Shown: piece after piece, positions 1-8,470 of the stretch
Layout of the letters: the number at the start of each line of letters is the position of its first letter
Numbering within the stretch: the first letter of the stretch is position 1
Assembly (NCBI RefSeq): GCF_000009365.1
Contig: NC_008260.1
Span: 2,575,001-2,639,000, forward strand
DNA: 64,000 bases
DNA from: Alcanivorax borkumensis SK2
GTDB taxonomy: Bacteria; Pseudomonadota; Gammaproteobacteria; Pseudomonadales; Alcanivoracaceae
Reading direction: 5' to 3'
The notes under the pieces: generated by a model
Seen by the model: the letters and a program-made list of their open reading frames with translations, nothing else
The model's database searches: none
What the model was told of the DNA's origin: nothing
Program-made: the position numbers and the translations under genes

Positions 1-319
1 GCGACTCATTCTGCCAACCCAGTTTTTCGGATAAGAAACGATAACGCGCAGGGAAACGGCATCGCGCAGGCGCCCCGGCTGGGCGAAGAGCCTGCTCAGT
101 CGCTTCCAGCTCCGCTAGCGGATCTATCTTCCCTGAGTCAGCCAAAAAAAAGCGGTCGTCATCCACGTAACTCTGGTGCTTGTCACGCAGGGTAGCACCA
201 GGATTGATATGCAATAACGCCTGCCAGCGGGGCATGTCTGCCAGCGTAGAAAAGGAAGAAGTTGCAGCAAACGCCGGCACAAACCAGCACAGCAGCACAC
301 AGAAAAGGCCAGTGCGCAT
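1..319 (-). CDS. Lnb/DUF4105-type periplasmic protein, N-terminal part (runs off window)
   Basis: Only the first 106 codons are present; the gene continues beyond base 1. The start at 319 gives a signal peptide (short basic n-region MRTG, hydrophobic core, cleavage near PAFAA). The mature part has RFFLADSGKIDPLAELEAT and CRFPARYRFLSEKLGW, which resemble the N-terminal region of DUF4105/Lnb-type periplasmic proteins (from memory of the family). Function is unknown in most bacteria. It reads leftward, away from the DUF3015 gene. Family assignment is fairly sure, role is not. Confidence 0.6.
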   Translation of the reverse strand, partial: MRTGLFCVLLCWFVPAFAATSSFSTLADMPRWQALLHINPGATLRDKHQSYVDDDRFFLADSGKIDPLAELEATEQALRPAGAPARCRFPARYRFLSEKLGWQNES

Positions 320-377
320 CCGGATTCATCCGTCTAAATTAGCAAGCTGACAAGAATGTCAGAAAAGAAGGATCAGA

Positions 378-405
378 AAAACGAAACCCCGCCAAAAGCG
401 GGGTT
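378..405 (-). terminator. Rho-independent terminator of the DUF3015 gene
   Basis: An 8-bp stem (385-392 with 398-405, aaccccgc/gcggggtt) with a 5-base loop is followed, on the minus strand, by a T-rich stretch. It lies 22 bases past the stop codon at 428. Confidence 0.8.
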
Positions 406-427
406 CTGTCTCGGTCTTTTTGGCCGA

Positions 428-910
428 TTATGCCAAGTACTTGGACAGCGCTTGGTCTTGCTGCATCACCTCGGTAATGCTGGCCATGACTTCAGCAGCA
501 GTCACGTCCTGGTTCGGGAAAATTGCCGCGAAGTTGTCATGCATCAACGCATTAAAACGTGCACGATCTTCAGTCTGAATACCCATAGAAACAGACAGCG
601 CGGTCAGGGCTTCGCCTTCACCGGTAGCCATGTCCTGAGCCACTTCTTCCATCACGCCAGTCATACCCAGCAGGCTCTGGCCACTATAGGTCAGAGAGCC
701 ATTGGTATCACAACCGTTAGTACCAGAAGTCATGCCGAAGGTAGCATTACCCGATGTACCATTCACAGTAGTAGCGAGAAAGTGTACTGGCATGCCGGAT
801 TTGCCTTCAAACAGCATGTTGCCCCAACCACAGCCCGGACCACCCGGTGCAACAGCCATGGCAGATGTTGAAGCGCCCAGCAGCGCAGCAGCGATAAGTG
901 TTTTTTTCAT
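428..910 (-). CDS. DUF3015 family secreted protein
   Basis: This is a 160-residue exported protein of unknown function. The start at 910 was chosen because it gives a clean signal peptide (MKKTLIAAALLGASTSAMA) and has GGAGGA about 7 bases upstream; an in-frame ATG 22 codons earlier lacks these. The mature N-terminus has the family's GGPGCGWGNMLFEGKSG segment with a cysteine, and a later NGCDTNG segment holds the second cysteine, so a disulfide is plausible. The C-terminal half is helical and acidic. It is monocistronic, with its own terminator at 378-405. Confidence 0.8.
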   Translation of the reverse strand: MKKTLIAAALLGASTSAMAVAPGGPGCGWGNMLFEGKSGMPVHFLATTVNGTSGNATFGMTSGTNGCDTNGSLTYSGQSLLGMTGVMEEVAQDMATGEGEALTALSVSMGIQTEDRARFNALMHDNFAAIFPNQDVTAAEVMASITEVMQQDQALSKYLA

Positions 911-1083
911 CCTGAATTCCTCCAAGTTTTTATGTGTCTTCCTTGGGGATGCGGCGATCATGCTGACCGGCCACAACGACCGTCGACACTATGCCGACAA
1001 CGCGTTCCCCGTTACCATTTTGAGGCAACTCAATTCATCATAAACAAGGGAGACGGCTTTGCAACAAGCGGATCCATAATAAA

Positions 1084-1521
1084 TCACATCTCAAGCATAA
1101 AGGTAACAGGGCCATCATTAACCAAAGAAACCTGCATCTCAGCGGCAAAAACCCCTGTGGCCACAGGCAGACCATGAGCCTTCAATTGTGCTACACAGTG
1201 CTCGTATAATGGCCTTGCCAAAACGGGATCTGCCGCACTACTAAAACTCGGCCTACGCCCCTTTCGAGTATCCGCAACGAGAGTAAACTGAGAAATAGCC
1301 AGTAACGCCCCACCCGCATCGCGCACATCCCAATTCATTTTCCCTCGCTCGTCCGCAAAAACTCTATAGCCAATGATGCGTTCAACCATCCTGTCCACTA
1401 AAGCGGTGTCATCGTGCTTTTCTATACCAATGAACAATAACAAACCATTATCAATCGCCCCCACGGTTCTACCGCTCACATCCACATGGGCTTCACTAAC
1501 TCGCTGCATTAATACTTTCAC
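1084..1521 (-). CDS. dtd: D-aminoacyl-tRNA deacylase
   Basis: Dtd hydrolyses the ester bond of D-aminoacyl-tRNAs (and Gly-tRNA-Ala), recycling mischarged tRNA in the cytosol. The 145-residue length matches the family exactly. The two signature motifs that build the active site across the dimer are present: SQFTL (about residues 77-81) and NDGPVTF near the C-terminus. The start MKVLMQRVSEAHV is the usual Dtd start. The gene overlaps the end of pip by 4 bases (start ATGA), so the two are probably co-transcribed, as in many gammaproteobacteria. Confidence 0.95.
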   Translation of the reverse strand: MKVLMQRVSEAHVDVSGRTVGAIDNGLLLFIGIEKHDDTALVDRMVERIIGYRVFADERGKMNWDVRDAGGALLAISQFTLVADTRKGRRPSFSSAADPVLARPLYEHCVAQLKAHGLPVATGVFAAEMQVSLVNDGPVTFMLEM

Positions 1522-2441
1522 TGCTTCGCCCTCCGATCCAGTCGGGTTACCGCGTTAACCAGAGCCTGCGCCACCCCCGGATCCATGGAAGAGTGTCCAC
1601 CCCTGTCAACCCAATTAAGCTCGCTATTGGGCAACACTTGATGCAATGCTAGTGCTTGCTCCGGCGGACAGACGAAATCCCTGCGCCCATGCACAATTTC
1701 CACCGGCACCTGGCTCCCTGCACAGACCTCTAACAAGGGGCGCTCAATAAAACCGCCGGCAAGAAAATAATGGGTTTCTTGCCTCGCCATGCACAGCTCG
1801 CCATCACTACCCGCCCCAGGCGGCTGGGTGGGCATCAGGGCTAGTGTCGATTCCCAGTTACACCATGCCCGCGCATAGCGATGCGCATCATCCCCCTGTA
1901 GTCCCTGATAATAACGTTCAAGCAAATGGCCACTGCCGGGAGGCGCTTGCTGCTCCAGCGCTTGCCAGGCTTCCGGGAACAAACGCGCAGCACCTTTGCT
2001 AGTGTAGAGCCAGTCTAAGTCCCGCTCTCGACAAAGAAAAATACCCCGCAGCACCATTGCCGTAATGTACTGCGGGAACGCCGCCAAATACGCAAGTGCC
2101 AGTGTTGCTCCCCAGGAGCCACCAAACACCATCCAACGCTCAATATGTAACGCTTGGCGAATCTTTTCGAGATCCAATAGCAAATGGCTCAAGGTATTAT
2201 TATCGATAGAACCCAGCGGCCGGCTTTGACCGGAACCACGCTGATCAAACAGAATCATGCGAAATTTTTGCGGATCAAAAAAACGCCGCAACGCTGGGGA
2301 GCAACCGCCACCAGGCCCACCATGCAGCACGACAACCGGGCTGCCCTGTGGATTGCCGCTTTCCTCCACATACAGTTGATGCCCCTCGCCTACGGGAAGA
2401 TAAAACTGCCGGTTAGCATCCAAATAAGGGAATAACGCCAT
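1518..2441 (-). CDS. pip: Proline iminopeptidase (alpha/beta hydrolase)
   Basis: This 307-residue cytosolic serine peptidase of the S33 family releases N-terminal proline from peptides. Visible family features are the oxyanion-hole segment HGGPGGG, the nucleophile elbow GGSWGATLAL (catalytic Ser), and a C-terminal GGHSS with the catalytic His. The start MALFPYLDANRQFYLPVG matches the family. A 73-codon upstream open stretch lies antisense to another gene and is not used. Its ATG overlaps the start codon of the divergent lipoprotein gene by 2 bases, so each gene's control region lies inside the other. dtd follows with a 4-base overlap. Confidence 0.93.
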   Translation of the reverse strand: MALFPYLDANRQFYLPVGEGHQLYVEESGNPQGSPVVVLHGGPGGGCSPALRRFFDPQKFRMILFDQRGSGQSRPLGSIDNNTLSHLLLDLEKIRQALHIERWMVFGGSWGATLALAYLAAFPQYITAMVLRGIFLCRERDLDWLYTSKGAARLFPEAWQALEQQAPPGSGHLLERYYQGLQGDDAHRYARAWCNWESTLALMPTQPPGAGSDGELCMARQETHYFLAGGFIERPLLEVCAGSQVPVEIVHGRRDFVCPPEQALALHQVLPNSELNWVDRGGHSSMDPGVAQALVNAVTRLDRRAKQ

Positions 2442-2896
2442 GATGGAAGTTCTGAGAAAAAGAAGGGGTTTAGCATACCTGTTGCTAGTACTGCTGCAAG
2501 GTCTGCTGGCCGCCTGTGACAACGCTCTACCAGAGCAGGCCATCAGCAAAGCACTGGCAGAGATAAAAAAGGGCATTGAAGAAGGCGACACCAGCACAAT
2601 AATGGGCCTAGTGGCCGATAACATTACCGTGGAGCGACGCGGGCGAACGCTGAGCCGCAAGGAAATTCAACGCACCCTAGTCGATTTTTTTCCGCTACCC
2701 AAACCGCAACATCTCATTCACACGCATCAATATTGCACTGGACCTGGTGACACAGGAGCAAGCACGCGTACAATTTACCGTGCTGCCCTGGGGTGGAAAA
2801 AATGTGTTTCCTGAGGATGCCGAGAGCTACCAAATGGACAGTCACTGGCAGCTGAACGGCGGCTGGAAAATAAAAAACCTGAAGACCGGCACATAA
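2440..2896 (+). pseudogene. Lipoprotein gene, frameshifted in a T7 tract
   Basis: The first frame starts at 2440 with a lipoprotein signal (hydrophobic stretch ending LLAAC, lipidation Cys about residue 26) and continues through a helical region EQAISKALAEIKKGIEEGD. After a run of seven T (2685-2691) the frame turns into low-quality protein and ends at 2814. Reading six T instead gives FFRYPNRNISFTRINIALD and then an NTF2-like ending (FTVLPWGG, SHWQLNGGWKIKNLKTG) that stops at 2896, 14 bases before the convergent ntrC stop. The gene is therefore either broken by a one-base insertion, phase-variable, or hit by a sequencing error. Function is unknown; an NTF2-like periplasmic lipoprotein is my inference. 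Confidence 0.75.
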
Positions 2897-2910
2897 TATG
2901 TGTCCGTTTT

Positions 2911-4344
2911 TTAGTCCTCATCATTCCCCTGAAGCTGACTTTCCATGTCCAGCTCTTTAATCTTACGCGTCAGCGTATTTCGACCCCAACCCAACAGCGC
3001 CGCTGCGTCGCGTTTACGACCACCGGTATGCTGTAAAGCCACTTCGATCATGGTGCGCTCAAAACCGGGCACGGCCTGTTCAAGAATATTTCGCTCACCC
3101 TGAGACAACGCACGGTCGGCCCAGTTGCGCAAAGACTTGAGCCAGTCACCACTAATATCGGCGCCTTTCGCTGGGCCAGTCTCTTTCAACTCTGGCGGAA
3201 GATCATCCACGAGTACTTCTCGACCAGAAGCCATCACGGTTAACCAACGGCAGGTATTTTCCAGCTGCCGCACGTTGCCCGGCCAAGCCTGAGCAGCAAG
3301 ATATTTTTCCGTGTCCTTATGAAGAATTTTCGGCTCTACCCCCAATTCACTTCCCGCTCGCTGAAGGAAATAATTGGCTAATCGCGGGATGTCCTCGCGG
3401 CGCTCGGCCATGCGGGGAATATGAATGCGGATAACGTTTAAGCGATGAAATAGATCCTCACGGAAGTCGCCATCCTTCACCAGTTTTTCCAGATCTTGGT
3501 GGGTGGCGGCGATTATGCGTACATCCACGTGGATCGGCGTGGTTCCGCCGACGCGGTAGAATTCACTTTCCTGCAGTACCCGCAACAAACGTGTTTGAGC
3601 CTCCAGTGGCATATCCCCGATTTCGTCGAGAAACAGGGTGCCTCCGTTAGCCTGTTCAAAACGGCCCACCCGCTGATTGTTAGCGCCAGTAAAAGCGCCT
3701 TTTTCATGGCCAAACAGCTCTGATTCGATCAGGTCCTTGGGAATAGCCGCCATATTCAAGGCGACGAAATTCTTTTCCCGTCGTAAGGAATGACGATGCA
3801 AGGCGCGGGCAACCAGCTCTTTACCGGTACCGGACTGTCCATTAATCAGCACCGTCACGTTGGAATGGCTGAGCCTACCGATGGCACGAAAGACTTCCTG
3901 CATGGCCGGCGCTTCACCAATAATTTCGGTGGGCGCTTCTTCTATCGGTTCAGGAAAATCGCCACGGGATTCTTCCCGGTGCTTGATCGCTCTACGTACC
4001 AACGCCACCGCTTCATCCACATCAAACGGCTTGGGCAAGTATTCAAACGCGCCACCCTGGTAGGAAGCCACAGCGGAATCCAGATCGGAGTGAGCGGTCA
4101 TGATGATTACCGGCAAGTCTGGGTTTTTACGCTGCAGGATTTTCAGCATCCGCAAACCGTCAGTGCCCGGCATGCGCACATCACTGATAAGCACTTCTGG
4201 CTCCTGCCCTCCCTGCTCCAGGGTGTTGAGCGCCTCATCCGCATCCTCAAAGCAGGTCACCGCATAGCCTTCCTGGCCCAGCGCCTTTTCCAACACCCAG
4301 CGAATCGAGCGGTCATCATCCACAACCCAAATACTGACACTCAT
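2911..4344 (-). CDS. ntrC: Nitrogen regulation response regulator NtrC
   Basis: This 477-residue sigma54 activator is phosphorylated by NtrB under nitrogen limitation and drives glnA and other nitrogen genes. The receiver domain is residues 1-120 with phospho-acceptor Asp55 in LISDVRMPG. The AAA+ domain (about 145-380) has Walker A GQSGTGKE and the sigma54-contacting GAFTGA loop. A C-terminal Fis-type helix-turn-helix (RDAAALLGWGRNTLTRKIKEL in two parts) binds DNA. It lies 80 bases downstream of ntrB. Two good candidate binding sites for it are at 8178-8194 and 8209-8225. Confidence 0.96.
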   Translation of the reverse strand: MSVSIWVVDDDRSIRWVLEKALGQEGYAVTCFEDADEALNTLEQGGQEPEVLISDVRMPGTDGLRMLKILQRKNPDLPVIIMTAHSDLDSAVASYQGGAFEYLPKPFDVDEAVALVRRAIKHREESRGDFPEPIEEAPTEIIGEAPAMQEVFRAIGRLSHSNVTVLINGQSGTGKELVARALHRHSLRREKNFVALNMAAIPKDLIESELFGHEKGAFTGANNQRVGRFEQANGGTLFLDEIGDMPLEAQTRLLRVLQESEFYRVGGTTPIHVDVRIIAATHQDLEKLVKDGDFREDLFHRLNVIRIHIPRMAERREDIPRLANYFLQRAGSELGVEPKILHKDTEKYLAAQAWPGNVRQLENTCRWLTVMASGREVLVDDLPPELKETGPAKGADISGDWLKSLRNWADRALSQGERNILEQAVPGFERTMIEVALQHTGGRKRDAAALLGWGRNTLTRKIKELDMESQLQGNDED

Positions 4345-4424
4345 GACCTGCTACTCCTGTAATTTCTATCACCTCCGCACTAGCGGCCGGCGTGTATGAC
4401 AACAATCTGATCACAGCCGCGCAA

Positions 4425-5513
4425 TTACGCTGTGTTGGTTTCATCCAGCTGCTCCATGGGCAGCAAAATGCTGAATACAGTTTGGCCTGGCTGGCTTTCG
4501 CATTCGATCAGCCCTTGGTGCTGACTAATAATGGATTGCGCAATGGACAAGCCCAGCCCCGTGCCATTAGCACGGCCACTAACCATGGGATAGAACATCG
4601 TCTCCTGTACCTCTTCGGTGATCCCCGGACCGTTATCGATAATATCCATGCGTAGCACCAGTCGATGACGCTGTGCACCGATGGTGAACTGCCGCAACAC
4701 ACGGGTACGCATAGTGATACGAGGCTCAGGAGTCTGTGACTCCAGCAACGCCTGGGAGGCATTGCGAATAAGGTTGAGCAACACTTGAATTAGCTGATCT
4801 CGATCGGCAATCACATCCGGCAAACTAATATCGTAATCTCGCCAGATAGCTATCCCTTTGGGGTATTCCGCCAGCAGCAACTGACGCACATGCTCGAGGC
4901 ACTCGTGCACATTCACTGCCCGGAACTCGGGGGGTTTACGCGGGCCAAGCATGCGATCCGCTACCGAACGCAACCGATCGGCTTCATCGATAATAACTCT
5001 GGTGTATTCAGTCAGGTCCGGACTCGGCAGTGCCCGCTCCAACAACTGGGCGGCACCACGAATCCCTCCCAGCGGATTTTTGATTTCGTGGGCCACGCCA
5101 CGCACCAGAGCCCGGGTGGCTTGGTGGGCATGAATCAACGCTTCTTCACGACCAATGCGTAACAGGCGATCCAGCGACTGCATCTCCATCAACAAACACA
5201 GCGGTTGTCCCGGGTCGTTGATGGGGCTGACCGAGTAATCCACCACAATTTCGTGGCCCGGTGCCACCGACAACCGTGCTTCACGCTGGGTAAACGGGTG
5301 CTCTTCATCAATGCACTGCTGAATAGCCAGGCGCGCTTCTTCATCGTCGAAAAAATAATCAGGCAAAGGCTGGTCCAGCGCACGGCTCGCGCTGGTGGCC
5401 AGCAGCATTTCCGCCGCGGGGTTCAGGTAGCGCACACACAGGGCTTCGTCCAGCATGATCACCGCAGTACGCAGGTGATCCAGTAGTCGTTTGTGCAACG
5501 TAATGTCACTCAT
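4425..5513 (-). CDS. ntrB: Nitrogen regulation sensor kinase NtrB
   Basis: This cytosolic histidine kinase/phosphatase, controlled by PII, phosphorylates NtrC. The 362-residue product has an N-terminal PAS domain (about 5-115), an H-box GVAHEIKNPLGGIRGAAQLL with the phospho-His, and a C-terminal ATPase with DNGPG and TGLGLSIAQ. I chose MSDITLHKRLLDHL over an ATG five codons upstream because homologues start there; neither start has a strong ribosome binding site. It is followed by ntrC. Unusually, a DUF4124 gene separates it from glnA. Confidence 0.93.
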   Translation of the reverse strand: MSDITLHKRLLDHLRTAVIMLDEALCVRYLNPAAEMLLATSASRALDQPLPDYFFDDEEARLAIQQCIDEEHPFTQREARLSVAPGHEIVVDYSVSPINDPGQPLCLLMEMQSLDRLLRIGREEALIHAHQATRALVRGVAHEIKNPLGGIRGAAQLLERALPSPDLTEYTRVIIDEADRLRSVADRMLGPRKPPEFRAVNVHECLEHVRQLLLAEYPKGIAIWRDYDISLPDVIADRDQLIQVLLNLIRNASQALLESQTPEPRITMRTRVLRQFTIGAQRHRLVLRMDIIDNGPGITEEVQETMFYPMVSGRANGTGLGLSIAQSIISQHQGLIECESQPGQTVFSILLPMEQLDETNTA

Positions 5514-5669
5514 CAAAAATTGGCCCATAACAGGGCATAAGCAATTATCAGGCCATCTGCTCAGTCGCCATAAAAAACGTCAGCCAGCAGCCTATGGCGC
5601 AAGCGCAAGCGCTTGTCGTTGATGAGTTTAAAGGGATGACAGGCCGCATTGCACCATATGGGTGCATAT

Positions 5670-6434
5670 TTAGTTACTGAGAATGCTCCGATTCGGTTTA
5701 GCGGGCCGAGCAGCACTGCTCCGATCTGCTCCACTGCCCACATTGGCAGCGCCCCCAGTTGAGGCACTACCCCCCACATTCGCCGCGCCGCCACGATCGG
5801 CTGCACCACCCGCTTGCGCAGCACCACCGTTACTGCCGCCACCTGCAGAGTTACGGAAATCGCCGACCGTGCTGCGGTGTATGTAAAGCTTCACCGGCTC
5901 GGAAGTAATCCGGGGCTCTCCATCTTCCCCGACCACCTTAACGATAAGGGTGTGCTCACCGCGATCCGGAGCATCGAGCTGCATGGCCGGCTGCTCGATA
6001 CCGTTGTCGATCAGCACTAATCTATCTCCCGTCTTTAGACCGGGCTGTAAACTCACAGACACATATACCGCATCTGCAGGGTTACGCAGAGTAGAACCAC
6101 TTTCCGGCGCGGTAATGGCCAGCGAGCTATAACCCTCCCCGGCCTGGCCTCCTGTTTTAGCCTCTTCAGGCTGAGCAACGGCTTGCGGCATTTCCACCGT
6201 CTTAATCGGCACCGTATTAGTGGTTTTCAGCTTCACTTCTTCTGAGTGGCGGTTCTGCGCCGGCTGGTCGGAGAACACCACATTACCTTTTTCGTCGGTG
6301 GTTCGATAAATCTTCGACGCAGGCGCATCAGGCTCCTTCCCCTCGCTGACACTCCCTGCGTTTTCCGCCATGGAGGCCAAGCTCACCCCAGACACCAAGG
6401 CCAGCACAACAAACGAAATTAACGACTTTTTCAT
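5670..6434 (-). CDS. DUF4124 domain-containing exported protein
   Basis: This 254-residue protein has a signal peptide (MKKSLISFVVLALVSGVSLASMA) and a DUF4124 domain around residues 40-65 (KIYRTTDEKGNVVFSDQP). A beta-rich middle follows (ITAPESGSTLRNPADAVYVSV, GEHTLIVKVVGEDG), resembling an Ig-like extracytoplasmic domain. The last 55 residues are low complexity, with repeated GGAANVGG/GGAADRGG units. GGAG upstream of 6434 supports the start. DUF4124 proteins near glnA/ntrBC are common in gammaproteobacteria (established), but their role in nitrogen metabolism is not known. Confidence 0.82.
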   Translation of the reverse strand: MKKSLISFVVLALVSGVSLASMAENAGSVSEGKEPDAPASKIYRTTDEKGNVVFSDQPAQNRHSEEVKLKTTNTVPIKTVEMPQAVAQPEEAKTGGQAGEGYSSLAITAPESGSTLRNPADAVYVSVSLQPGLKTGDRLVLIDNGIEQPAMQLDAPDRGEHTLIVKVVGEDGEPRITSEPVKLYIHRSTVGDFRNSAGGGSNGGAAQAGGAADRGGAANVGGSASTGGAANVGSGADRSSAARPAKPNRSILSN

Positions 6435-6522
6435 TATTATCTCCATATCTGCCCTTGATTCTGGCCTGACTCGACCGCTCAGAAAAGGGGGGAGTGCACA
6501 AAACCGCCGCCTTTATTCCAGG

Positions 6523-6552
6523 CAAAAAAAAGCCCCCGACAAGCGGAGGCTC
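6523..6552 (-). terminator. Terminator of glnA
   Basis: On the minus strand an 8-bp stem with one mismatch (agcctccg/cgggggct) is followed by a run of eight T. It lies 25 bases after the glnA stop, between glnA and the DUF4124 gene, and separates glnA from the downstream ntrBC block. Confidence 0.8.
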
Positions 6553-6576
6553 TGTTCTGCTAGCGACCCGAAGGCA

Positions 6577-7983
6577 TTAGCAAGAGTAGTACATATCAAA
6601 CTCAACCGGGTGCGGGGTCATGTTCAGACGCTCAACCTCGGCACGCTTCAGCTCGATGTAGCCTTCCAGCATATCCTTGGTGAACACGTCACCTTCGGTC
6701 AGGAAGTCCATGTCTTCTTCCAGACAATCCAAGGCCATGGTCAAAGTGTGAGCCACGGTAGGAATGTCTTTTGCTTCTTCAGCCGGCAAATCATACAAAT
6801 CTTTGTCCATGGCATCGCCAGGGTGCATCTTGTTCTTGATGCCGTCCAAGCCAGCCATCAGCAGGGAAGCAAAGCACAGGTACGGGTTGGCAGACGGGTC
6901 AGGGAAGCGCGCTTCCACACGACGGGCCTTAGCACTGTTCACAAACGGGATGCGGATAGATGCAGAACGGTTACGGGCAGAGTAGGCCAACATTACCGGC
7001 GCTTCAAAACCGGGCACCAGACGCTTGTAAGCGTTAGTGGACGCATTGGTGAATGCGTTCAGCGCACGGGCATGCTTAATGATACCGCCAATGAAATACA
7101 ACGCTTCATCAGACAGACCAGCATAGCCGTCACCGGCGAACAGGTTTTTGCCGTCTTTACCCAGGGATACGTGCACGTGCATACCAGAGCCGTTATCACC
7201 GATCAGCGGCTTAGGCATGAAAGTAGCTGTCTTGCCGTAAGCGTGAGCCACATTGTGTACGCAGTACTTAAGAATCTGTACTTCGTCCGCTTTGGCGGTC
7301 AGGGTGTTGGCGCCAACACCGATCTCACACTGACCAGCCGTGCCCACTTCGTGGTGATGCACTTCAATTTTCAGCCCCATGGACTCCATGGCAGAACACA
7401 TGGCGCCACGCAGATCGTGCAGGCTGTCTACCGGAGGAACCGGAAAGTAACCGCCTTTCACACCAGGACGGTGACCAATGTTGCCGCCCTCAAAGTCTTC
7501 ATGGGAAACCCACGCAGCTTCTTCAGAGTGGATGTTATACATGGAACCCTGCATGTCGGACTTCCACTGCACGGAGTCAAATACGAAAAACTCCGGCTCA
7601 GGGCCGAACAGAGCGGTATCCGCGATACCAGTAGATTTCAGGTATTCCTCAGCACGACGGGCAACGGAACGCGGGTCGCGCTCGTAACCTTGCATGGTGG
7701 TCGGCTCAAGAATGTCGCAGCGCAAGTTCAGGGTAGCAACGTCAGTGAACGGGTCCAGCACGGCGGACTCGTCGTCCGGCATCATCACCATGTCCGATTC
7801 GTTGATGCCCTTCCAACCAGCGATGGAGGAGCCATCAAACATTTTGCCGTCCTGGAAGAAATCTTCGTCGATTTCGCCAACCGGAAGGGTAACGTGCTGC
7901 TCCTTACCAGAGCTATCGGTGAAGCGCAGGTCCACCCATTTCACATCGTTTTCTTTGATCAGTTTGAGGGTCTTAACAGACAT
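6577..7983 (-). CDS. glnA: Glutamine synthetase, type I (GSI-beta)
   Basis: GlnA makes glutamine from glutamate, ammonia and ATP; it is a dodecamer and the entry point of nitrogen assimilation. The 468-residue length is typical. Visible features are the N-terminal [17 protein letters not shown] segment, FDGSSIAGW, metal/ATP-site motifs ([22 protein letters not shown]), and the adenylylation loop with Tyr in [10 protein letters not shown], the target of GlnE (gene at 49241-52105). Start 7983 follows AGGAGG at about 9 bases. Transcription is probably from the sigma54 promoter at 8102-8116, enhanced by NtrC. Confidence 0.98.
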   Translation of the reverse strand: MSVKTLKLIKENDVKWVDLRFTDSSGKEQHVTLPVGEIDEDFFQDGKMFDGSSIAGWKGINESDMVMMPDDESAVLDPFTDVATLNLRCDILEPTTMQGYERDPRSVARRAEEYLKSTGIADTALFGPEPEFFVFDSVQWKSDMQGSMYNIHSEEAAWVSHEDFEGGNIGHRPGVKGGYFPVPPVDSLHDLRGAMCSAMESMGLKIEVHHHEVGTAGQCEIGVGANTLTAKADEVQILKYCVHNVAHAYGKTATFMPKPLIGDNGSGMHVHVSLGKDGKNLFAGDGYAGLSDEALYFIGGIIKHARALNAFTNASTNAYKRLVPGFEAPVMLAYSARNRSASIRIPFVNSAKARRVEARFPDPSANPYLCFASLLMAGLDGIKNKMHPGDAMDKDLYDLPAEEAKDIPTVAHTLTMALDCLEEDMDFLTEGDVFTKDMLEGYIELKRAEVERLNMTPHPVEFDMYYSC

Positions 7984-8101
7984 TATCGTGCGTCCTCCTA
8001 AGGAACAGCGGGTTTGTCTCTGACTCGTCGTGCCGCTCTGAGGAAGCGCAACACAAAGAACCGGTATTCTCGGCCACTGGGCCAGCTTTGCCAATAGGGA
8101 G

Positions 8102-8116
8102 GCAAATACCGTGCCA
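8102..8116 (-). promoter_or_regulatory. Sigma54 (-24/-12) promoter of glnA
   Basis: On the minus strand the sequence TGGCACGGTATTTGC fits the sigma54 consensus TGGCAC-N5-TTGC exactly. It lies about 120 bases upstream of the glnA start, which predicts a transcript starting near 8090. Control by NtrC is supported by two enhancer-like palindromes just upstream. Confidence 0.92.
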
Positions 8117-8177
8117 GCCCTTTTTTAGCGCATTCTCTACTTGATTCGAAGAAACAAGAACAGGCGACTCATTTTGG

Positions 8178-8194
8178 TGCACAGATGCAGTGCA
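8178..8194. promoter_or_regulatory. NtrC enhancer site, proximal
   Basis: TGCACAGATGCAGTGCA matches the NtrC dyad TGCAC-N7-GTGCA perfectly in both half sites. Its centre is about 96 bases upstream of the predicted glnA transcription start, and 31 bases (three helical turns) from the distal site, much like the E. coli glnAp2 arrangement. Confidence 0.85.
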
Positions 8195-8208
8195 CCAAAC
8201 GCATATAG

Positions 8209-8225
8209 GGCACTAAAATAGTGCA
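8209..8225. promoter_or_regulatory. NtrC enhancer site, distal
   Basis: GGCACTAAAATAGTGCA is a TGCAC-N7-GTGCC dyad with one changed end base. It overlaps the stop codon and last codons of the TusA-like gene, so the regulatory site and a coding 3' end share the same DNA. Confidence 0.8.
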
Positions 8226-8464
8226 CCATTATCTTGCCCGACGCGCAACACCACAAAAACTTCGTTGCCTTGCTCCGCCATTTCCAGCACCTCATGGCCA
8301 TTAATCCGACACCAGGCGGGGATATCGCTTAATGCTCCAGGGTCGGTGCAAACGACTTTCAGGGTATCACCTGTCGCCAGAGTTCTTACTTTATTTTGAG
8401 TTTTTATCACCGGCATGGGGCACAGCAGCCTGCGCACATCCAATTCGTGAAGGGTATCGGTCAT
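8213..8464 (-). CDS. TusA/SirA-like sulfur carrier protein
   Basis: This small (83 residues) cytosolic protein belongs to the TusA family, whose members carry persulfide sulfur on a conserved cysteine. The CPMP motif sits at residues 15-18 in LLCPMPVIKTQNKV, exactly where TusA has its active Cys. It lies 6 bases downstream of a PP-loop ATPase gene and is very probably co-transcribed, suggesting it feeds sulfur to that enzyme (inference). It is probably not TusA proper, since the neighbourhood and sequence differ. Its 3' end carries an NtrC site for glnA. Confidence 0.85.
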   Translation of the reverse strand: MTDTLHELDVRRLLCPMPVIKTQNKVRTLATGDTLKVVCTDPGALSDIPAWCRINGHEVLEMAEQGNEVFVVLRVGQDNGALF

Positions 8465-8470
8465 CGTCGT

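Noticed and set aside
6370..8001. A 543-codon open frame on the plus strand
   Set aside because: It is exactly antisense to glnA, has no family-like sequence and no ribosome binding site. It is a codon-bias shadow.
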